Below the pieces are notes generated by a model, which was not told the origin of the DNA, did no database searches, and worked only from the letters and a program-made list of their open reading frames with translations. From the NCBI GenBank assembly GCA_026413225.1, contig CM048552.1, forward strand, positions 53,521,001-53,585,000: a stretch of DNA of 64,000 nucleotides, given 5' to 3'. How positions within the stretch are numbered: position 1 is the first letter of the stretch; the number at the start of each line of letters is the position of its first letter. The DNA is from Otis tarda. Lineage: Eukaryota > Chordata > Aves > Otidiformes > Otididae. Below are positions 50,328 through 63,905 of this stretch, one piece after another. The position numbers were made by a program, and so were the translations under genes.

Positions 50328-53300
50328 ATGGGACGGAGATCTACATCATCCACCAAGAGTGGGAAGTTTATGAATCCCACGGATCAGGCCCGTAAGTATC
50401 CTAAAAGCTAAGTAGATGGGAGTAGGGGTGGGTCCTAGGGAAGCAGATAAGAAGCTTTCTCTGAAAATAAGATTCTCATTTATGAATCAGAACTGAGTTT
50501 CCCTAACTTGAAAAATATCACCTCGGTTTTAAGTGGTATAAAATCTTCCTGAGAAGGCTGCTTGCTTGCATACTGTTGCTTTTCTGAGTATTTACTTCTG
50601 TATTTTTTTTCTGTAGTTACCAGTGTTCAGAAGTCTTTGTACTTAGCTATTGGCTAACTGCAAGCTGCTTCTTGGGGCATAGTTAATTTGTTGGAGGCTA
50701 GAATTTGAGGAACAAGTCAAATTTTGCAGATACTCTGATGAGGGAGTTGCCTAACTGTGTTTTTACCTTTTGGTAACATGCTGGATGTTATCAGTGCTAA
50801 GCAGATAAAGAAAATCCAGAATTCCATGGTGAATATGCTTTATTTCAGATGCATACTCAAAGCCTGTGTATTTTTAAAGTGCATTGTCTGCTGTTGGCTC
50901 TGTTTCAGCTTCTGGGCAGCAATCCTTTCATGACTGCGCACATCACTATGACTTTTGCTCCCTATTGTTCTTTTTTTTTATATAGAAACACCCCTGCTTC
51001 TAGAGAAAGGAAGACTACTATATTTTGTTTTCTTTCTGTATGACACGTATGAAATAGAAATCTATTTCATACTGTGTTTCTCGCTCAGTGGGAAGATAAG
51101 TTAAAGATAAGTATAGTCTTTGTAAAATGAGTGGACTATTGAGAAACAGCACTAGTCTTGATGAAGGAAAGGTTCTTCATGGATTTGATTGTCTCTTTCA
51201 AGTTATTGTTTTCTCTTTTTTTTTCCCACCTCTCTAGGGAAGGAGGCTCGGAAAAGGGAACTAAAGAAGGTAAATAAAGACATCAGGAATGTTTACTTGG
51301 CATTCCTTCTACTGAGTATCATGTTTATGATTGTAATGGGCTCTGACTGATAAATAAACTACAGATGTTTTGGTTGATATCTTAAAGATTCATTTTGGAA
51401 AATACTATCCAAACAAGTAGTTTAAGAAAGCTTAGACAGAAATCTTGTTTTGAGCAACCTTATCTCATCATGTACTGTTTTAAAACTTGTGATGATTACA
51501 GATTTTTGAAGCATTGTTGTCAGTACTTGGGAATTTAAAAAAACTGCAACACTTCCCCACCCCAAATCAAACCACAAGTTAGTTGATCTTGTTGGTTGTA
51601 TGCGTCTTAATTGGAGTGAATGATTTATAGAAGCATTTGTAAATAGCAAGATAGTGAAATTAAAATTCCACTTTTTAATTACCTTTGCTGCTGATGTGTG
51701 CCATGGTTAATATTTGCAGGACACTTTTTGAGGTGTGTATAGGTTTTTTCTGCAGACTGGGAATATTGAGAGGGGAGTATTTGGTTCAGATATTCTGTCT
51801 CTTTCTCCTGTGACGTTTTTCTGTTCTCCTTGATCTCTGATCTTCTTAGAACAAAAAGCAACGCATGATGGTACGAGCAGCTGTACTAAAGATGAAAGAT
51901 CCAAAGCAGATTATCCGGGACATGGAGAAATTGGATGAGATGGGTGAGTGAGAGGTACCAGGTGTTGGACTTAGACAGTGCTTTATGTAGGTGCATAACA
52001 GAGTTTTAAGAGATGACTGGGAGACTGAAATACAGTTATATTTTTGCTTTCCTATTAGAAGGGGAGATTCTATGAATAATTGGGGATTGATTAGGATTTG
52101 ATGTAGTGCTATCAAAGGTGACCTTTTTTTTTTAAGAGGATGGCTGATATAAAGAATGGGTAGTGTATGCGATAGTGACTTAGACTTGAAGGAGGGGATT
52201 GTCATAAGGGTGAAGACTTCCTGAAGATACGGATTGGAAGTTGTTTGCTTTGAAATTGTTTCGTTCCTCAGTTGTGGAGTAGAGTAATTTTTGTTTGTTT
52301 GTTTGTTTCTTTGTTTTTTTTTTTTTCTGTCTTGGATTAGAGTTTAACCCAGTACAGCAGCCACAACTTAATGAAAAAGTGCTGAAGGATAAACGCAAAA
52401 AACTCCGTGAGACTTTTGAGCGCATCTTGCGACTCTACGAGAAGGAGAATCCTGACATCTATAAAGAACTGCGGAAGCTGGAAGTGGAATATGAGCAGAA
52501 GAGAGCGCAACTCAGCCAGTATTTTGATGCTGTCAAGGTAATGGTTATTATTTTGGTATTGTATATTCTTCGTCTGCTCCTTGGGTTTGACAGTTACAAG
52601 GAAAGGGAACTTTGTAAGAGACCAGTGTATATGTTATGTGTACTTAATATAAGTACTTATATTAACTACATATGTAAGTACAATATAAGTACTTATATTA
52701 ATTTGAGTAGTACCTGCAATTACAGCATTTAAATGAAGGTAGCATGGAGGTTGTCAAATCTGTATTTGTCACTGGTATATTGATTTTGTTCAACAAGAAA
52801 CTAAATGGGAGAGGAAATTTTATGTTACAAATCAACAATGTCAGAATTTGTTTTCTCTTTTAAAGAAAGAGAGTCTATAAGTATGCAGTTGATATTCTTG
52901 TGAATATCTGCTAAATCTGTTGCTAGAAATAATGAGAATCCTTTGGCATTCCTTTAAAGAGCTTTCTTTGACATGCGTCCCTACCATATTGGAGAACATA
53001 ATGTTGCCCAAGTGCAAGTGTTTGTAAATTTTTTTTTTTTCCCCCCTTTGGAATGTACAGCAGCCTGTGATTTGTGCCTTCTGGATATTTTTCTCTAAAA
53101 AAATTACAAGTATATCTGTCTGCAAGCTCTTTCCTTTGGCGACTGAAGTTCTAAAGGGAGATGAGAACCTGACTGGGTTTTGACTGAAATACTAAAGCCT
53201 TTCATGTGTGCACTGCTTGTGATTTGTTTTGTGTTGAAAGCTTTTACTGTTGACTTTTTCACAAATGTTTTTCATGGACTGCTGCAAGATAATGTGCTCT

Positions 53301-56300
53301 CAGAACAGATACCTTTGGCAACCGATGGCGGGTCCCATGCATTTTGTACTCTGATAGATAATGAAGTTGTGCAGTAAATTCTGTGGGAGTAACTTGTTCT
53401 CTATTTTTTTTTTTTTTTCTCCCCAGAATGCTCAGCATGTTGAAGTGGAAAGTATCCCATTACCAGATATGCCACATGCTCCCTCCAACATCCTCATACA
53501 GGACATTCCCCTTCCGGGGGCCCAGCCACCTTCTATACTCAAGAAGACATCAGCCTATGGGTAAGAGGGGTGGGAAAAACACCCAAACTTTTACAGAAGG
53601 TGAACTAGGGGTAGAAGCAGAGGTAATACTGACTAGGAGACATCAGGAGTTCGGTGCGAACGAATTGTACCTTTTTTAACCAAAGCACTTCTTAATTTTT
53701 CTCTATTATTACAGATTTTTGTTTAAATTGGTTTATGAGTAATATACTGTGTCTTCTAGCATTTGTCTTTCTGCATATCAGTAAAACTTAAAGCCTTGCA
53801 ACTTTGAACATAAATGCGCTTTAAATTGTTGTATATGTGTTCTTTTGTCTTGCTAGTATATTCAGTTTAAGGTCCTAGTTTACTTGTTTGTCAGGTTTCT
53901 TGTTACTAGTTCTTTACTGTTTCATTACTGGTTCTGTTTTCACCAACTTCGTGGTTACTTCATTCTGTTTCTGTGGCGGGGTTCAATACTTGCTTTTTTC
54001 AGTCTTCTCTTCAGTTGCCTTCCGAGAAGCTTGCTTTTGTCTGATCTTCAGCAACCATGTCTTTGTATGAAGTTGTGAAGTCCTTGGGACAAATCTGTAC
54101 TTTGTGATCGTTCATGTTTCTTTTTAGAAGGCTTCTGTGTAAGCAATGATGAGAGAAGGCTAAAGAATTCTATTAAGCTCATACTTGTGTTCTTGTATTT
54201 CTCACTGCCTTTCTTATTTCCAGGCCACCAGTTCGGTCCATTTCTGTACTTCCTCCTCCTGGACTTGGTGTTCCACGTTTACCTCCAGGCAGAAAGCCCC
54301 CTGGACCTCCTCCAGGGCCACCCCCACCTCAAGTCCTACAGATGTATGGCCGTAAAGTGGGTTTCACCTTGGAGATGGCTCCTCGAAGGCGAGAAGAGGA
54401 GATTTCTTACAGTTCTGAAGCAGGTAAGGACTTTTATTATTACTGTCTGGGATTTTCTTGACCTCTGTATTTTGCTCTGGATGGTACTGTTGTGAACATA
54501 GTGTGCCCTAGATAAGGTGTTCTCCAGCAATATGTTAATGCTACTTGAAGGACTCTTCTTAAATGATTGTACCTCTGAGGTGATTCTAGTATATTTCGTA
54601 ATACCTGCAATTTTGTTATTATTTTGTATTTTTAAATGCTGAAACCTCTAGTTACAGTTTTCAGATACTTTTTTTTCATGATGTTGCACAAATGATTTGC
54701 ACAGAGATGTTTTCCCATGTCGTCTTAACAAGGCTGAAACATTGTACTTATTATGCCTTTAAAAAACAACCGCCATGTAAAAAAACTTCAACTTTATCCG
54801 AGAGGTCTTCCCTTTTCAGAAACCCAAACGAACAAAAACTAAAAAAAAAAAAAAACCAAACAGAACCCCCAAAAATCTGAGTGAAGCCTGGGTATGGATT
54901 TGGTATGAGAACTGAAGTCCTCCTTTTTAACACGACTACTCTATCTTTCCTAGAAGCTTTTGTGGATGGGTAGAGCAGCTTTATTGCATAGCAGAAAGTG
55001 TTGAAGTATTTCAGTGGTGAACTAATGAGTTGTGGGTTGCCTTCACTTGTTTGCTGTGCAAATGAACCAGCTGGTTGATAGGAAATCTTATAAATAGAAA
55101 CTCTAAAATATCTTTTAAGAATGTGTGCTGAACAGTAAAGAGTTGAAAATATGTCCATGCTGTTGCTAGGGGAAATTTTCTAACTGTAGACAGACGCTGG
55201 TGTGAAAAACAGAATATTTTGTAGTTGATCCATTTCCTAATACTGTGCTTCCTGCAGGACAGCGAGGACATGATGATGATATGTCCAGTACCAGTGAAGA
55301 TGAAGGTTATCCTGAGGATATGGATCAAGACAAGCATGATGAGAGTAGCGACGATAGCGACAGCGATAGGTCAGATGCAGACAGTGAAGGCGAGGACTTC
55401 CTGCATCGTGATAATGACAAAGAGAGGGAAGGTGGCGAAGAAAAGAAATCAGGTATGATGGGAAGTTACAGAATGGAGTGTTGTGTGGTTTTTTGTTCTG
55501 TTGGTTTTTTTTTTTTTTTTCTCTTCCTTCCCCTTCGTCCTCCCTCTCCCCCAAAAGAGAAACACTACTTAACAGAGTTTGTGTCTATTTTCCTGACTGG
55601 AAGGGAAAGTAGTTTATTTAGCGAGCTAACTCTGTTCTAACTCACCTAAATTCCAGATGAAGAATTTTTATTAGTAAGCAGATCAGAAGGAACCTGTCTG
55701 AAAGTGAAGTATCTTTTTCAGGTGGATCAGTTTTCTTAACAGTTGAGTTAACTTAGTAAAGTCGCAAGCCATTTCTCACCTGCAAAAATTAAGCCTCTCT
55801 TCAGTGACTTGAACAACAAAGACAGCTAAGTTTGACATTGATAATATTTTTTTTTCTTGATTGCTTGAGAGAGACCAATTGATAGAGAATACTAGGTTAG
55901 CCAAACTTCAAATAATCAATAACAACCAATGTTAACTCTTACGTAAGGAGCGTCATTATATTAGAATTGATACATTATCCGTACCAGGTAGAAGTCTTAA
56001 ATCTATCTGATTTCTGTTATTTTCTTCCCACCTCCCACCACCCTTGCCCATGCTTTGCTTTCCCCAGGTCATAGCGTACGGTTTGCAGACATGCCTGGGA
56101 AGTCACGAAAAAAGAAGAAGAATATGAAAGAGCTGACTCCACTCCAGGCTATGATGTTACGAATGGCAGGTGAGTGAGATTGATGTGTTAAGTGGAGATA
56201 TGCCGTTAGGTTTCCAGTTAAAGTTTCTCTGGTAAATTGAAGTTACAGTAGTAACTTAAGGGTTTTTTTTATGTACTGGGATTTTATTCTTCTAAATTTC

Positions 56301-59300
56301 ATCTTGCTTAACTTTTAAACAATTGCTCAAATGAAATATTAACCTCCTAGTGAAAAAGAAAGGCTGAGATTGTGTGTCGGCTAAGTCTGTAACCTGTAAG
56401 GATTTGTACTCCCTAAAAATACCCTTTTTGCAGAAATAAGTTAACCAATAGAGTGAAGACTTTTGGTTTGTTCTTTTTTAGAAAGACACCCCAGTATCTT
56501 TCAAAGGAACTAGAGTTGGGAGATTATGTTTATTTTGAGGTTGTGTCCCTGTCTGCATTCTCCACCTTCCCCACAAAGTCCCACAAACCATAGATCAAAT
56601 AACTGCAGTTCAGTTGATAGTAGAAGCTTCAGCTCCCACAGGAGCACATAGCTCTTAGTGGCAGAGAACTGGAACTGTGGTGGTTTTTGTTTGTGGGTTT
56701 TGGTTTTTTTTGGTTTTGTTTTTTTTTTGTTTTTGTTTTTTTTTAATTTTTATTTTCTGTTTAACAGTAAGGTGTGGTCAGTTTCTTTCCTTTGAAGTAA
56801 TGCTTATCTTTATCTTCTTTTTATTTTATTTCCCATGCTTAAGTTTCTCTGATATTCACAAAGATACTACTTGTAGACTGATTTTATAAGTATGTGTCCA
56901 TTTCCAGGTCAGGAAATTCCAGAAGAAGGGAGAGAAGTGGAGGAGTATTCAGAAGAAGAGGAGGAGGAGGAAGAGGATTCGGAGTCTGAAGAGACATCAC
57001 AACAACAACAGCAACAACTCAGTGAGGAAGCTCTTGCAGACACTGGGTCATCTACTGCAACATCCCAGGCACAACAGCAGCAACAGCCTCCACAGGCTGT
57101 TCCTCCAACTCAGATACAGGCACCTCCTATGCCTGGGCCACCACCGCTAGGACCACCTCCAGCCCCTCCACTGAGGCCCCCTGGCCCACCCACTGGCCTT
57201 CCTCCTGGCCCTCCACCAGGTAAATACTTGATTTACTCTGGTTTGAAGGGTGCAGACTCTCAGTACTGCAAAGAGTATATCAGTTTAGAAGTTTTGAACC
57301 TGCAGAATGTGTTGCGGAAGAGGTACAAGATCCCAGTGTGGTACTTGCTGAGACCTGTGTGATCTCTTCTGTGGTCAGTCCGTTGTTCTGTGCTTTTGAG
57401 GCATCAAGCTCCTCTAGCTGTAGTCTGCCTGATGGGCATTGGCTTGTTCGTTAGCACCTAACACTGACAGGCAGCAGTGGAGCCATTGATGGAGTATGAG
57501 CAAGGCCTGGTGCTGTGTGCATCTCCAGTCTGGTGGGGTTTATTTATTTATTTATTTGTTTGTTTCCTCCTTGTGTTATTCCTGTCACTCCCTACTCCAA
57601 ACAAGACATGCTAAACAGGTTTGGGAGCTACTACCTAGTTGTAGGCTTTGATGGGTTTTTGTGGTTTATTGTTTTGTTTTGTTGTGTTTTTTAACGAGCT
57701 ACGGTGTGAAGGCTTCTGCTCTATCTCCTGAATGTATTTCAGTTTTATTAGGGAAGAAAACTATCCTCAGATGAAATAAGTACTAAATTTGAATTTATGT
57801 CAATATGAGACTGCTTGGAGACTGTTAGCAATGGGCCCAATCAATACCTTTTCTTAATAGTGTATGGCTTTTTGGAGGGCAAATGCTTGAGTTATTTTGA
57901 TTTAGGGAAAGACAGCAGTTTATTTTCTGTAATTAGAGGGGTTACCGTACAGCTGACCTGGATAACATTAACAACTTGTTTTGTAGTTTTAAAAAAGTGT
58001 AGAAATCTGTCTCTTGAGTTCTTATACTTACATTGCAAAGATCAATAGTTGGACTATAGTGAGAAGCAGTATATACTATGATTTTAATGTATCTTTTCCT
58101 ATATGTGCACATTAACAATGATTTTCATTTTTTTTTTCCAAGGGGAGTAGGGGGAGAGCAAAGTTCTTTCTGTTTAAATTCTCACAACCTCAGCTCAGTA
58201 GCTGTTCTCTGCTATTGTTTCGTTACCTGGGGAAGAGCCCTTTTTACAAGTGAGAGAAGATACTTGACTATTATGAAGAAACTTTCCTCTAAGTCTAAAA
58301 ACTGCTGTCTCTTTTTGAGAATTTTTTTTTAGAAGATATATTTGATCTGGCAGTTGGCTAGCATTAGAACAGCTTTCAAGTTCCTGCTGAGGATCTTATT
58401 ATTAGCTGATGGGATAATTTGAGGTTTTCTTAACCATGAACTACATTTCTCTTAATTTCAGGAGCTCCTCCGTTCCTGAGACCTCCTGGCTTACCAGGAC
58501 TGCGTGGGCCTTTACCTCGACTTCTACCACCAGGCCCTCCACCTGGGCGACCACCTGGCCCTCCCCCAGGCCCCCCACCGGGTCTGCCCCCAGGTCCTCC
58601 TCCACGTGGGCCTCCTCCTCGCTTGCCCCCTCCTGCTCCACCAGGTGAAATATTCTGTTTGCTTCAGCAGCAAGTCTCTCCCTGTTTCATTTTCCCAGTT
58701 TTTGCTGGTATGGCCAAGCCAGGAAGTGTAAGCGGCTACCAGCTTGCCTTCCTGTCTGTGTGGCTGCATTGTACTGTATCTTTCTCTCAGTAACAACAAG
58801 TAATTGCATAGTGCTGTGTGTACTTTGGGAGCAAGAAATCTGTCCTCAAAATGGGAATTTTAGAGTTTAAACTTCTGCTGTACTGTTTCTGAATAACCCC
58901 AGGGTGCTATAATGGTGCTCCATTTAATGAGTTGGAGGTAGGGGTATTTATTTTTTTTCCTACATGGGCATACATTTCTGATGACTCTGAAATTCCAGTG
59001 GGATGGATCATCAAACTTTATTTTCGGATTTTAACTTTAAAATTTGAAAGGGAGCAATCCACAGGCTCCTGTAGCTTTCAAAGTCCAAGGATCAGCAGCA
59101 TTTTCAACCCAGCATTTGGCACAGGGTTGAAAACTTTTTGGGTTTTTTTTGTTTGTTTTTTTTTTTTTTTAAAAAAACCAATGCAACTGTGGCTTGTTGG
59201 TTTATTTTTGTTTTGTTTTTGCTTCTTGGCTTTCTGAGCTTGTGCATTTCTTTTGACCAAAGATTTTAAGACTCATGGGTGTGGAGTCAGCTCATACTTT

Positions 59301-59749
59301 CTTTTCTTCTTACAGGTATCCCTCCTCCTCGCCCAGGCATGTTACGGCCACCTCTGGTGCCTCCATTAGGACCTGCCCCACCTGGGCTCTTCCCACCAGC
59401 TCCCATTCCAAATCCTGGGGTACTGAGTGCCCCACCCAGCTTGATTCAGCGCCCCAAGGCGGATGACACCAGTGCGGCCACCATTGAGAAGAAAGCTACG
59501 GCCACTATCAGCGCCAAGCCGCAGATCACTAATCCTAAGGCAGAGATCACTCGCTTTGTGCCCACTGCCTTGCGAGTGCGCCGGGAGAATAAAGGAGCTT
59601 CAGCTGCCTCCCAGAGAAAACAGGATGATGAGCCTGCTCTCCCATTAACCAAAGCTGCCCCTAAGGCTGGATCATCTGCCCCTATCTCTGTACAGACAAA
59701 GGATGATGTGTATGAAGCCTTCATGAAGGAAATGGAAGGTCTCCTGTGA
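50328..59749 (+). CDS. WBP11: WW domain-binding protein 11 (WBP11), eleven coding exons
   Basis: WBP11 (NpwBP/SIPP1) is a nuclear pre-mRNA splicing factor that binds WW domains of PQBP1 and FBP proteins and inhibits protein phosphatase 1. The coding exons are 50328-50391, 51238-51269, 51850-51943, 52341-52537, 53427-53560, 54224-54423, 55258-55452, 56068-56169, 56908-57219, 58462-58644 and 59316-59749. They total 1947 bases (648 residues; human 641) in one frame with GT-AG introns. The N-terminus (MGRRSTSSTKSGKFMNPTDQ) and basic helical region (to about residue 130) are almost identical to human. Next come a proline-rich PPGPP segment, an acidic D/S/E block (exon 8), the PP1-docking motif SVRFAD (exon 9), a second acidic block with glutamine runs (exon 10), the long proline-rich WW-binding region (exons 10-12) and the conserved C-terminus DDVYEAFMKEMEGLL. 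Compared with human, the exon 10 glutamine runs are longer. The 3' UTR runs to about 60425. Confidence 0.97.
52644..52699. repeat. duplicated AT-rich palindrome in WBP11 intron 5
   Basis: A perfect 22-base palindrome with centre AAGT|ACTT lies at 52644-52665. An 18-base perfect copy of its core lies at 52682-52699. Between them is another small palindrome, TACATATGTA (52667-52676). The whole could extrude as two hairpins. Confidence 0.85.
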
Positions 59750-60400
59750 CCTATCATAGTCCTAGTCAGCTTTCCTGCACCTCTGAACACAGATCAGACC
59801 ACCATGGAGGGAGAAGGAAAGGTCCTCCTGCAAGCGATGGAAGGGCTCGCATGACAGGGAGTAGTTCCCTACCCACAGGTTAACTTGCCAGTATGCTCTG
59901 AACAGACTGATGCAGATGAGATGTGGCTGGAGACCTCCTTTCAGAGCTAGTGTGTCCACTTGGTGGAAGGAAATTACAGTCAAGAAGGTGATGCTGCTTC
60001 CCCTGAGTCCTCCCCCTTCCTTGGAGGGAGATAATGGTACTCTGGGGAGGGAGGTGTGGGAGTGGGGGGGGTGACTATGCTCTGCCTAAATCATATACAT
60101 CCATCCTGAATGCTCTGGTGAGGGTAGTGGAACAGGTTTTTAAGGAGCCAGAAGAATGTTAGCAGCATTTCATACACATATGGTTGTCCAGTTTTTATTT
60201 TCTGTACTGTTCTTTTCTGTAAATATTTTAAATCCCGGTTTTTAGTTGCAGTGAGATTGATCAATCGTCTTTCTTCCAGGGTAGTCAGGGAGGTAATTTG
60301 TTGCGTATACTGTACACTGGAATTTTGCACCCTGTCCCCTTTATGGTCATCTTGATGGCTTTTCATCTGTGGGGAAACTGCATTTTGTCTTTTGAAAGAC

Positions 60401-60406
60401 AATAAA
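60401..60406 (+). terminator. WBP11 poly(A) signal
   Basis: AATAAA lies 652 bases after the stop, followed about 10-20 bases on by a likely cleavage region and then a GT-rich stretch (GGTTTCTTTGTGATTTGTCTG). Confidence 0.85.
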
Positions 60407-60933
60407 TGTTCAGTGTATCAAAATACTGGTTTCTTTGTGATTTGTCTGAAACTAGCATGTAGCTGGAAAGGGGGGAAGTTCTTTGCTGGCCTTGGGGGAA
60501 GATAGAAGCATTCTGAACCTCAGAAAAGGAAAGCAATATCTACATTATAAATAATATATATTTCTTAAAAATTAAATTTCTGCTATATTATTTTTTTAAG
60601 TCCCTAAACATCCCCTTCAACCTTTGTTGGTAGCTAGTAGAAACTTATGTCCTGAAATACTACTAATTACAAAATTATTTATTTCATATACTGTTGTTCA
60701 AAGGCTTACTCCTTATCAAGCCTCAGATATCCCTGGATGCATCTTGGACAGGCCAACTTAAGCAAAAATTGTTAAAAAAAAAATTAACTCTAAAAGCTGG
60801 GCAGAAAATTGTGGAAAATCTCTTGATTTCAAATTCTATGAAGTCAGTGCTTTTAAGTGCAGATATTTTTTAAAAAGAACTTTCACATTTCCAGCTTAAG
60901 AAAGATTTTTTTTTTTTTTTTTTCTGTTTTGGT

Positions 60934-60985
60934 GGAAGTATTCCTTCAGCTTAATTCATGGAAGTATTCCTTTAGCTTAATTCAC
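60934..60985. repeat. 26-bp tandem duplication
   Basis: Two adjacent copies begin GGAAGTATTCCTT at 60934 and 60960 and both continue to AGCTTAATTCA. They differ at about two positions, so the duplication is young. Confidence 0.85.
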
Positions 60986-62026
60986 TATGCTGGCAGCCAA
61001 ATATACCAATAACCCTTACCACATGCAAGAAACAAATGTTTATTCTCACTTGAAACAGATTGCAAAATCTCCTGGGATCTTGTAGACAACTGATCCCACT
61101 GATCTTAAAATTAATTTGTGTTGGCAATAAGTCTCTCCCAAATGAGCTGCTGCTTCAGAGATAAATATTTTAAAAATGCGAAGTTTTGTCTGGAACACTG
61201 AATTTGAGCACAAAACCTAGTGTTAGTAGTTAGCTATTTGTGTAGGTGTCTTCATCCTGTTAGAAAAGAAAAGTGTGAGTTAGTGTTTTAAGTATGATAG
61301 AGTATGAAAGAGTGAGAAAACTTGTCAACTTATCCCTGTTGAAGAGCTTGTGGTGAATGTCTTAGTAACTGTTAAGACTGAATCCGCTAACCATTATCAA
61401 TTTCTAGGTGAATATATCCAGACTTGTGGATTTTTAGATTTTTAATAAAGAGAATTTGTTAAGCTGCCAGACTAGTAGATATCTCAAGCAATACCTCTAG
61501 TTGTTTGTAAGCCTCAGACTTAGCTGAATACTCAATGTTTTGAGGTTAAATCTGTTCTAAGGAGTCAAAATTATTAGCTACCCAAACTTACACTTGAAAA
61601 CTTTGATTCTGTTTTCACGAGCTCTGGACACAAATAGGTTTGTACAACAGTTCTCTTCATGGTGCAGGAATTAATTGCAATTGTGTTAGTAGCATCTTAA
61701 TTTTTTTTTTTAATATTTGTGAAGTATGCTTTTTATGTTTTACCTTTAAAAATGCATTTTTTTTTTTATTCTTTTAATAACTGAAATGTGTGAATGGTGG
61801 TTTTGGGGGAAGGGGCATCATTGTGGTACCTCTGACTCTCGGTTTAGTAGTAGTAGTATTGACCCTCCCTCTCACAAAGCAGCCTGAGGAGAAGAGGAAT
61901 TGTGTTCTGGGATGAGGACCTCCCCTCCCCATTCATGATCATCCCCGCAGCCCTGTCATTACATTAGTAACCTGCAGGAGTCGCTTGATTCATTCCGTTC
62001 CTCCACTTAAGTCTGGATTTCTTTTA

Positions 62027-62076
62027 AATAAATAAATATATAAAAATATATAAATATATATATTTATTTATTTATT
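62027..62076. repeat. AT-rich simple repeat with inverted arms
   Basis: TAAATAAATAAATATATA-type sequence on the left pairs with TATATTTATTTATTTA-type sequence on the right. This is a degenerate microsatellite able to fold back. Confidence 0.7.
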
Positions 62077-62726
62077 TTATGTTCTTTTGGCCATGTTCTC
62101 ACACAGGTGAGCCACTTTTTCTTCTCTTGGGACAGAGTGAACACTTGTCTATTGCTGTATCTATTCCTCTTCAGACTGAGGCGAAAGGATTTGAATTTGC
62201 TACATGTTTAAATTTCATGGACAAGGCATGTGCATAATATCAGAAAGGTAATTTCCTCACCCTACCTAGGGTGAAGGGGGGTTGTAAAGGAGGTAGGCAG
62301 TTTCCTACAACTGATAGACCTCTAAGATGGCTTGGGGACAGGTAGGGGGGTGGAGAAGAGAGGTGGAGGAAAGGTGGAGAGAGTTCTTGAATGGACTTTG
62401 AGACCACACAGAAGAGCTGGATTGACAATTCAAATTATCCAGGAGATACAAGATTTTTTTTTTTTTTTTTTTTTTTTCTGGGAAGAATGCAAGGCCAGGG
62501 TGCCTACTGCCCCTTATCTGGCTCTCATACAGGCAGCTTCTTGCATTCTGTTGTGGTTTTGTTTTCAGACAAATACATGAGGTCAGGAGCTGTCTGACTA
62601 GCTGGGACTGTGTGTAGAAACTGGTTGTGCTTGGGGCTGATATTTCACCTGACTGACCAGAACTGTGGTTTGTCTTCAGCTAAATTAATACAGAGCGTTT
62701 TTTTTCCTTCCTTACCTTTAACACAG

Positions 62727-63905
62727 TTCTAAGTGGAAAGAGCACAAAGGTTGAAGTTCTTCCTGTTGCTTTTATCAAAGCAATAGAATCTGTGGATGCT
62801 CTGACTTCAGTCCATGCATTCAGGTAATCATCTGGTTCTTCACCAGTCACATGTATGACGGGCCATAGCAGAATCATCAAATCTAGCTTTGAGGACCACT
62901 GACAACCTTTTCTACCCCAGTGTCAGAAACAATTGTAAAGCAATTTCATTGCAAAACTGACAAAACTTGCATCAGCTAAACAATTTTTTCTCTTTATTCA
63001 CATGTTATCTTTGGCCTCTAGTAACGACTCTGAGTGGGACCCTGGTGGGGGCGGACGGGGGACCACAATAGAAAGCTTGTGGCATATTCAAAGAACAGTC
63101 TGTGTTGAAACACAGCCTGTGGAAACAATTATGTATTTACCTTATGATGGCTCTGATCATAGACACAACCCTGTAATGCCATCTTCTCTACAACTCCACA
63201 ACAGGTATTCCCAGCTCTGGACAACGGGTAACATAAAAGCAGGCCATTTTGCTCTTGTCTTTGTGTCACGGTCATACAGAGCTTTGGGATTCTGCTCTGT
63301 AATACTGCCTCCATCTTGGGCTCGTGTTTTTAATCTGTAGCTCTGAGTAGTGTTCACAGAAGAAGAAAAGATCAGGGGGAGGAAAAGGGCTGGGAAGAGA
63401 CTCAGGCACAGGGAAGTGATGTGCCTTGCCCTGTGTATCGGTGAAGATTAGTGATGACATAAAGGTAGATATATAGAATAATTCCTGAGATTTGTTAATT
63501 TGACATAACCCACCAAATCACACCACTAAGGAAAGATGCTTTCTAAAGTTTACTGAACCTTCAGAACAGGTAGCTTGTCTTAGTTGTGCGGACATGAACA
63601 GGTTGCAACTGTACCTTGTGTGTGCTATTAAGTTATTTTTATTTTGCGTTGTTTGTAATCGTCCTGCCATGATTGGCATACTCTGAACAGCTTAGATAGG
63701 GATTCCTATGATCGTACCCTTCTGGAAGGAAGGACGCAGTTCTCCCTTGCTCTCTGACTTCAGTATTTAGAAGATGAAATGTTGTCTTTTGGGTGTTTTG
63801 TGGGTGGGTTGGTTGGTTTGTTTGTTTTGGTAGGTTGTCATGGATGTCTTGATGGGAGTCATGTCTTTGTGCTTTCCCTGAAATATGACACTGCTGGTAT
63901 CCAGG
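62727..63905 (+). other. possible three-exon gene fragment (unrecognised, weak)
   Basis: Three exon-like segments are framed by plausible acceptors and donors. They are 62727-62823 (after TTTAACACAG, before GTAATC), 63022-63227 (after GGCCTCTAG, before GTAACA) and 63834-63905 (after TTGGTAG, before GTAAGC). Their phases agree (1 in; 2; 1; 1 out), and the joined reading frame has no stop over about 124 codons. The protein reads like VEVLPVAFIKAIESVDALTS in the first segment and CLDGSHVFVLSLKYDTAG in the third. I recognise no family. With no start codon or upstream exon seen, chance remains a real possibility. Confidence 0.25.

Larger units (their letters stand above)
60426..62726. other. downstream of WBP11, no recognised gene
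   Basis: The stretch is AT-rich, with a 26-bp tandem duplication (60934-60985), an AT-rich palindromic repeat (about 62027-62076) and T runs. Neither of the downstream neighbours expected from human (a histone H4 gene, GUCY2C) is recognised. Confidence 0.5.

Noticed and set aside
55237-55554. 105-codon minus-strand frame opposite WBP11 exon 8
   Set aside because: It is the complement of the acidic coding block and is explained by the WBP11 frame on the plus strand.
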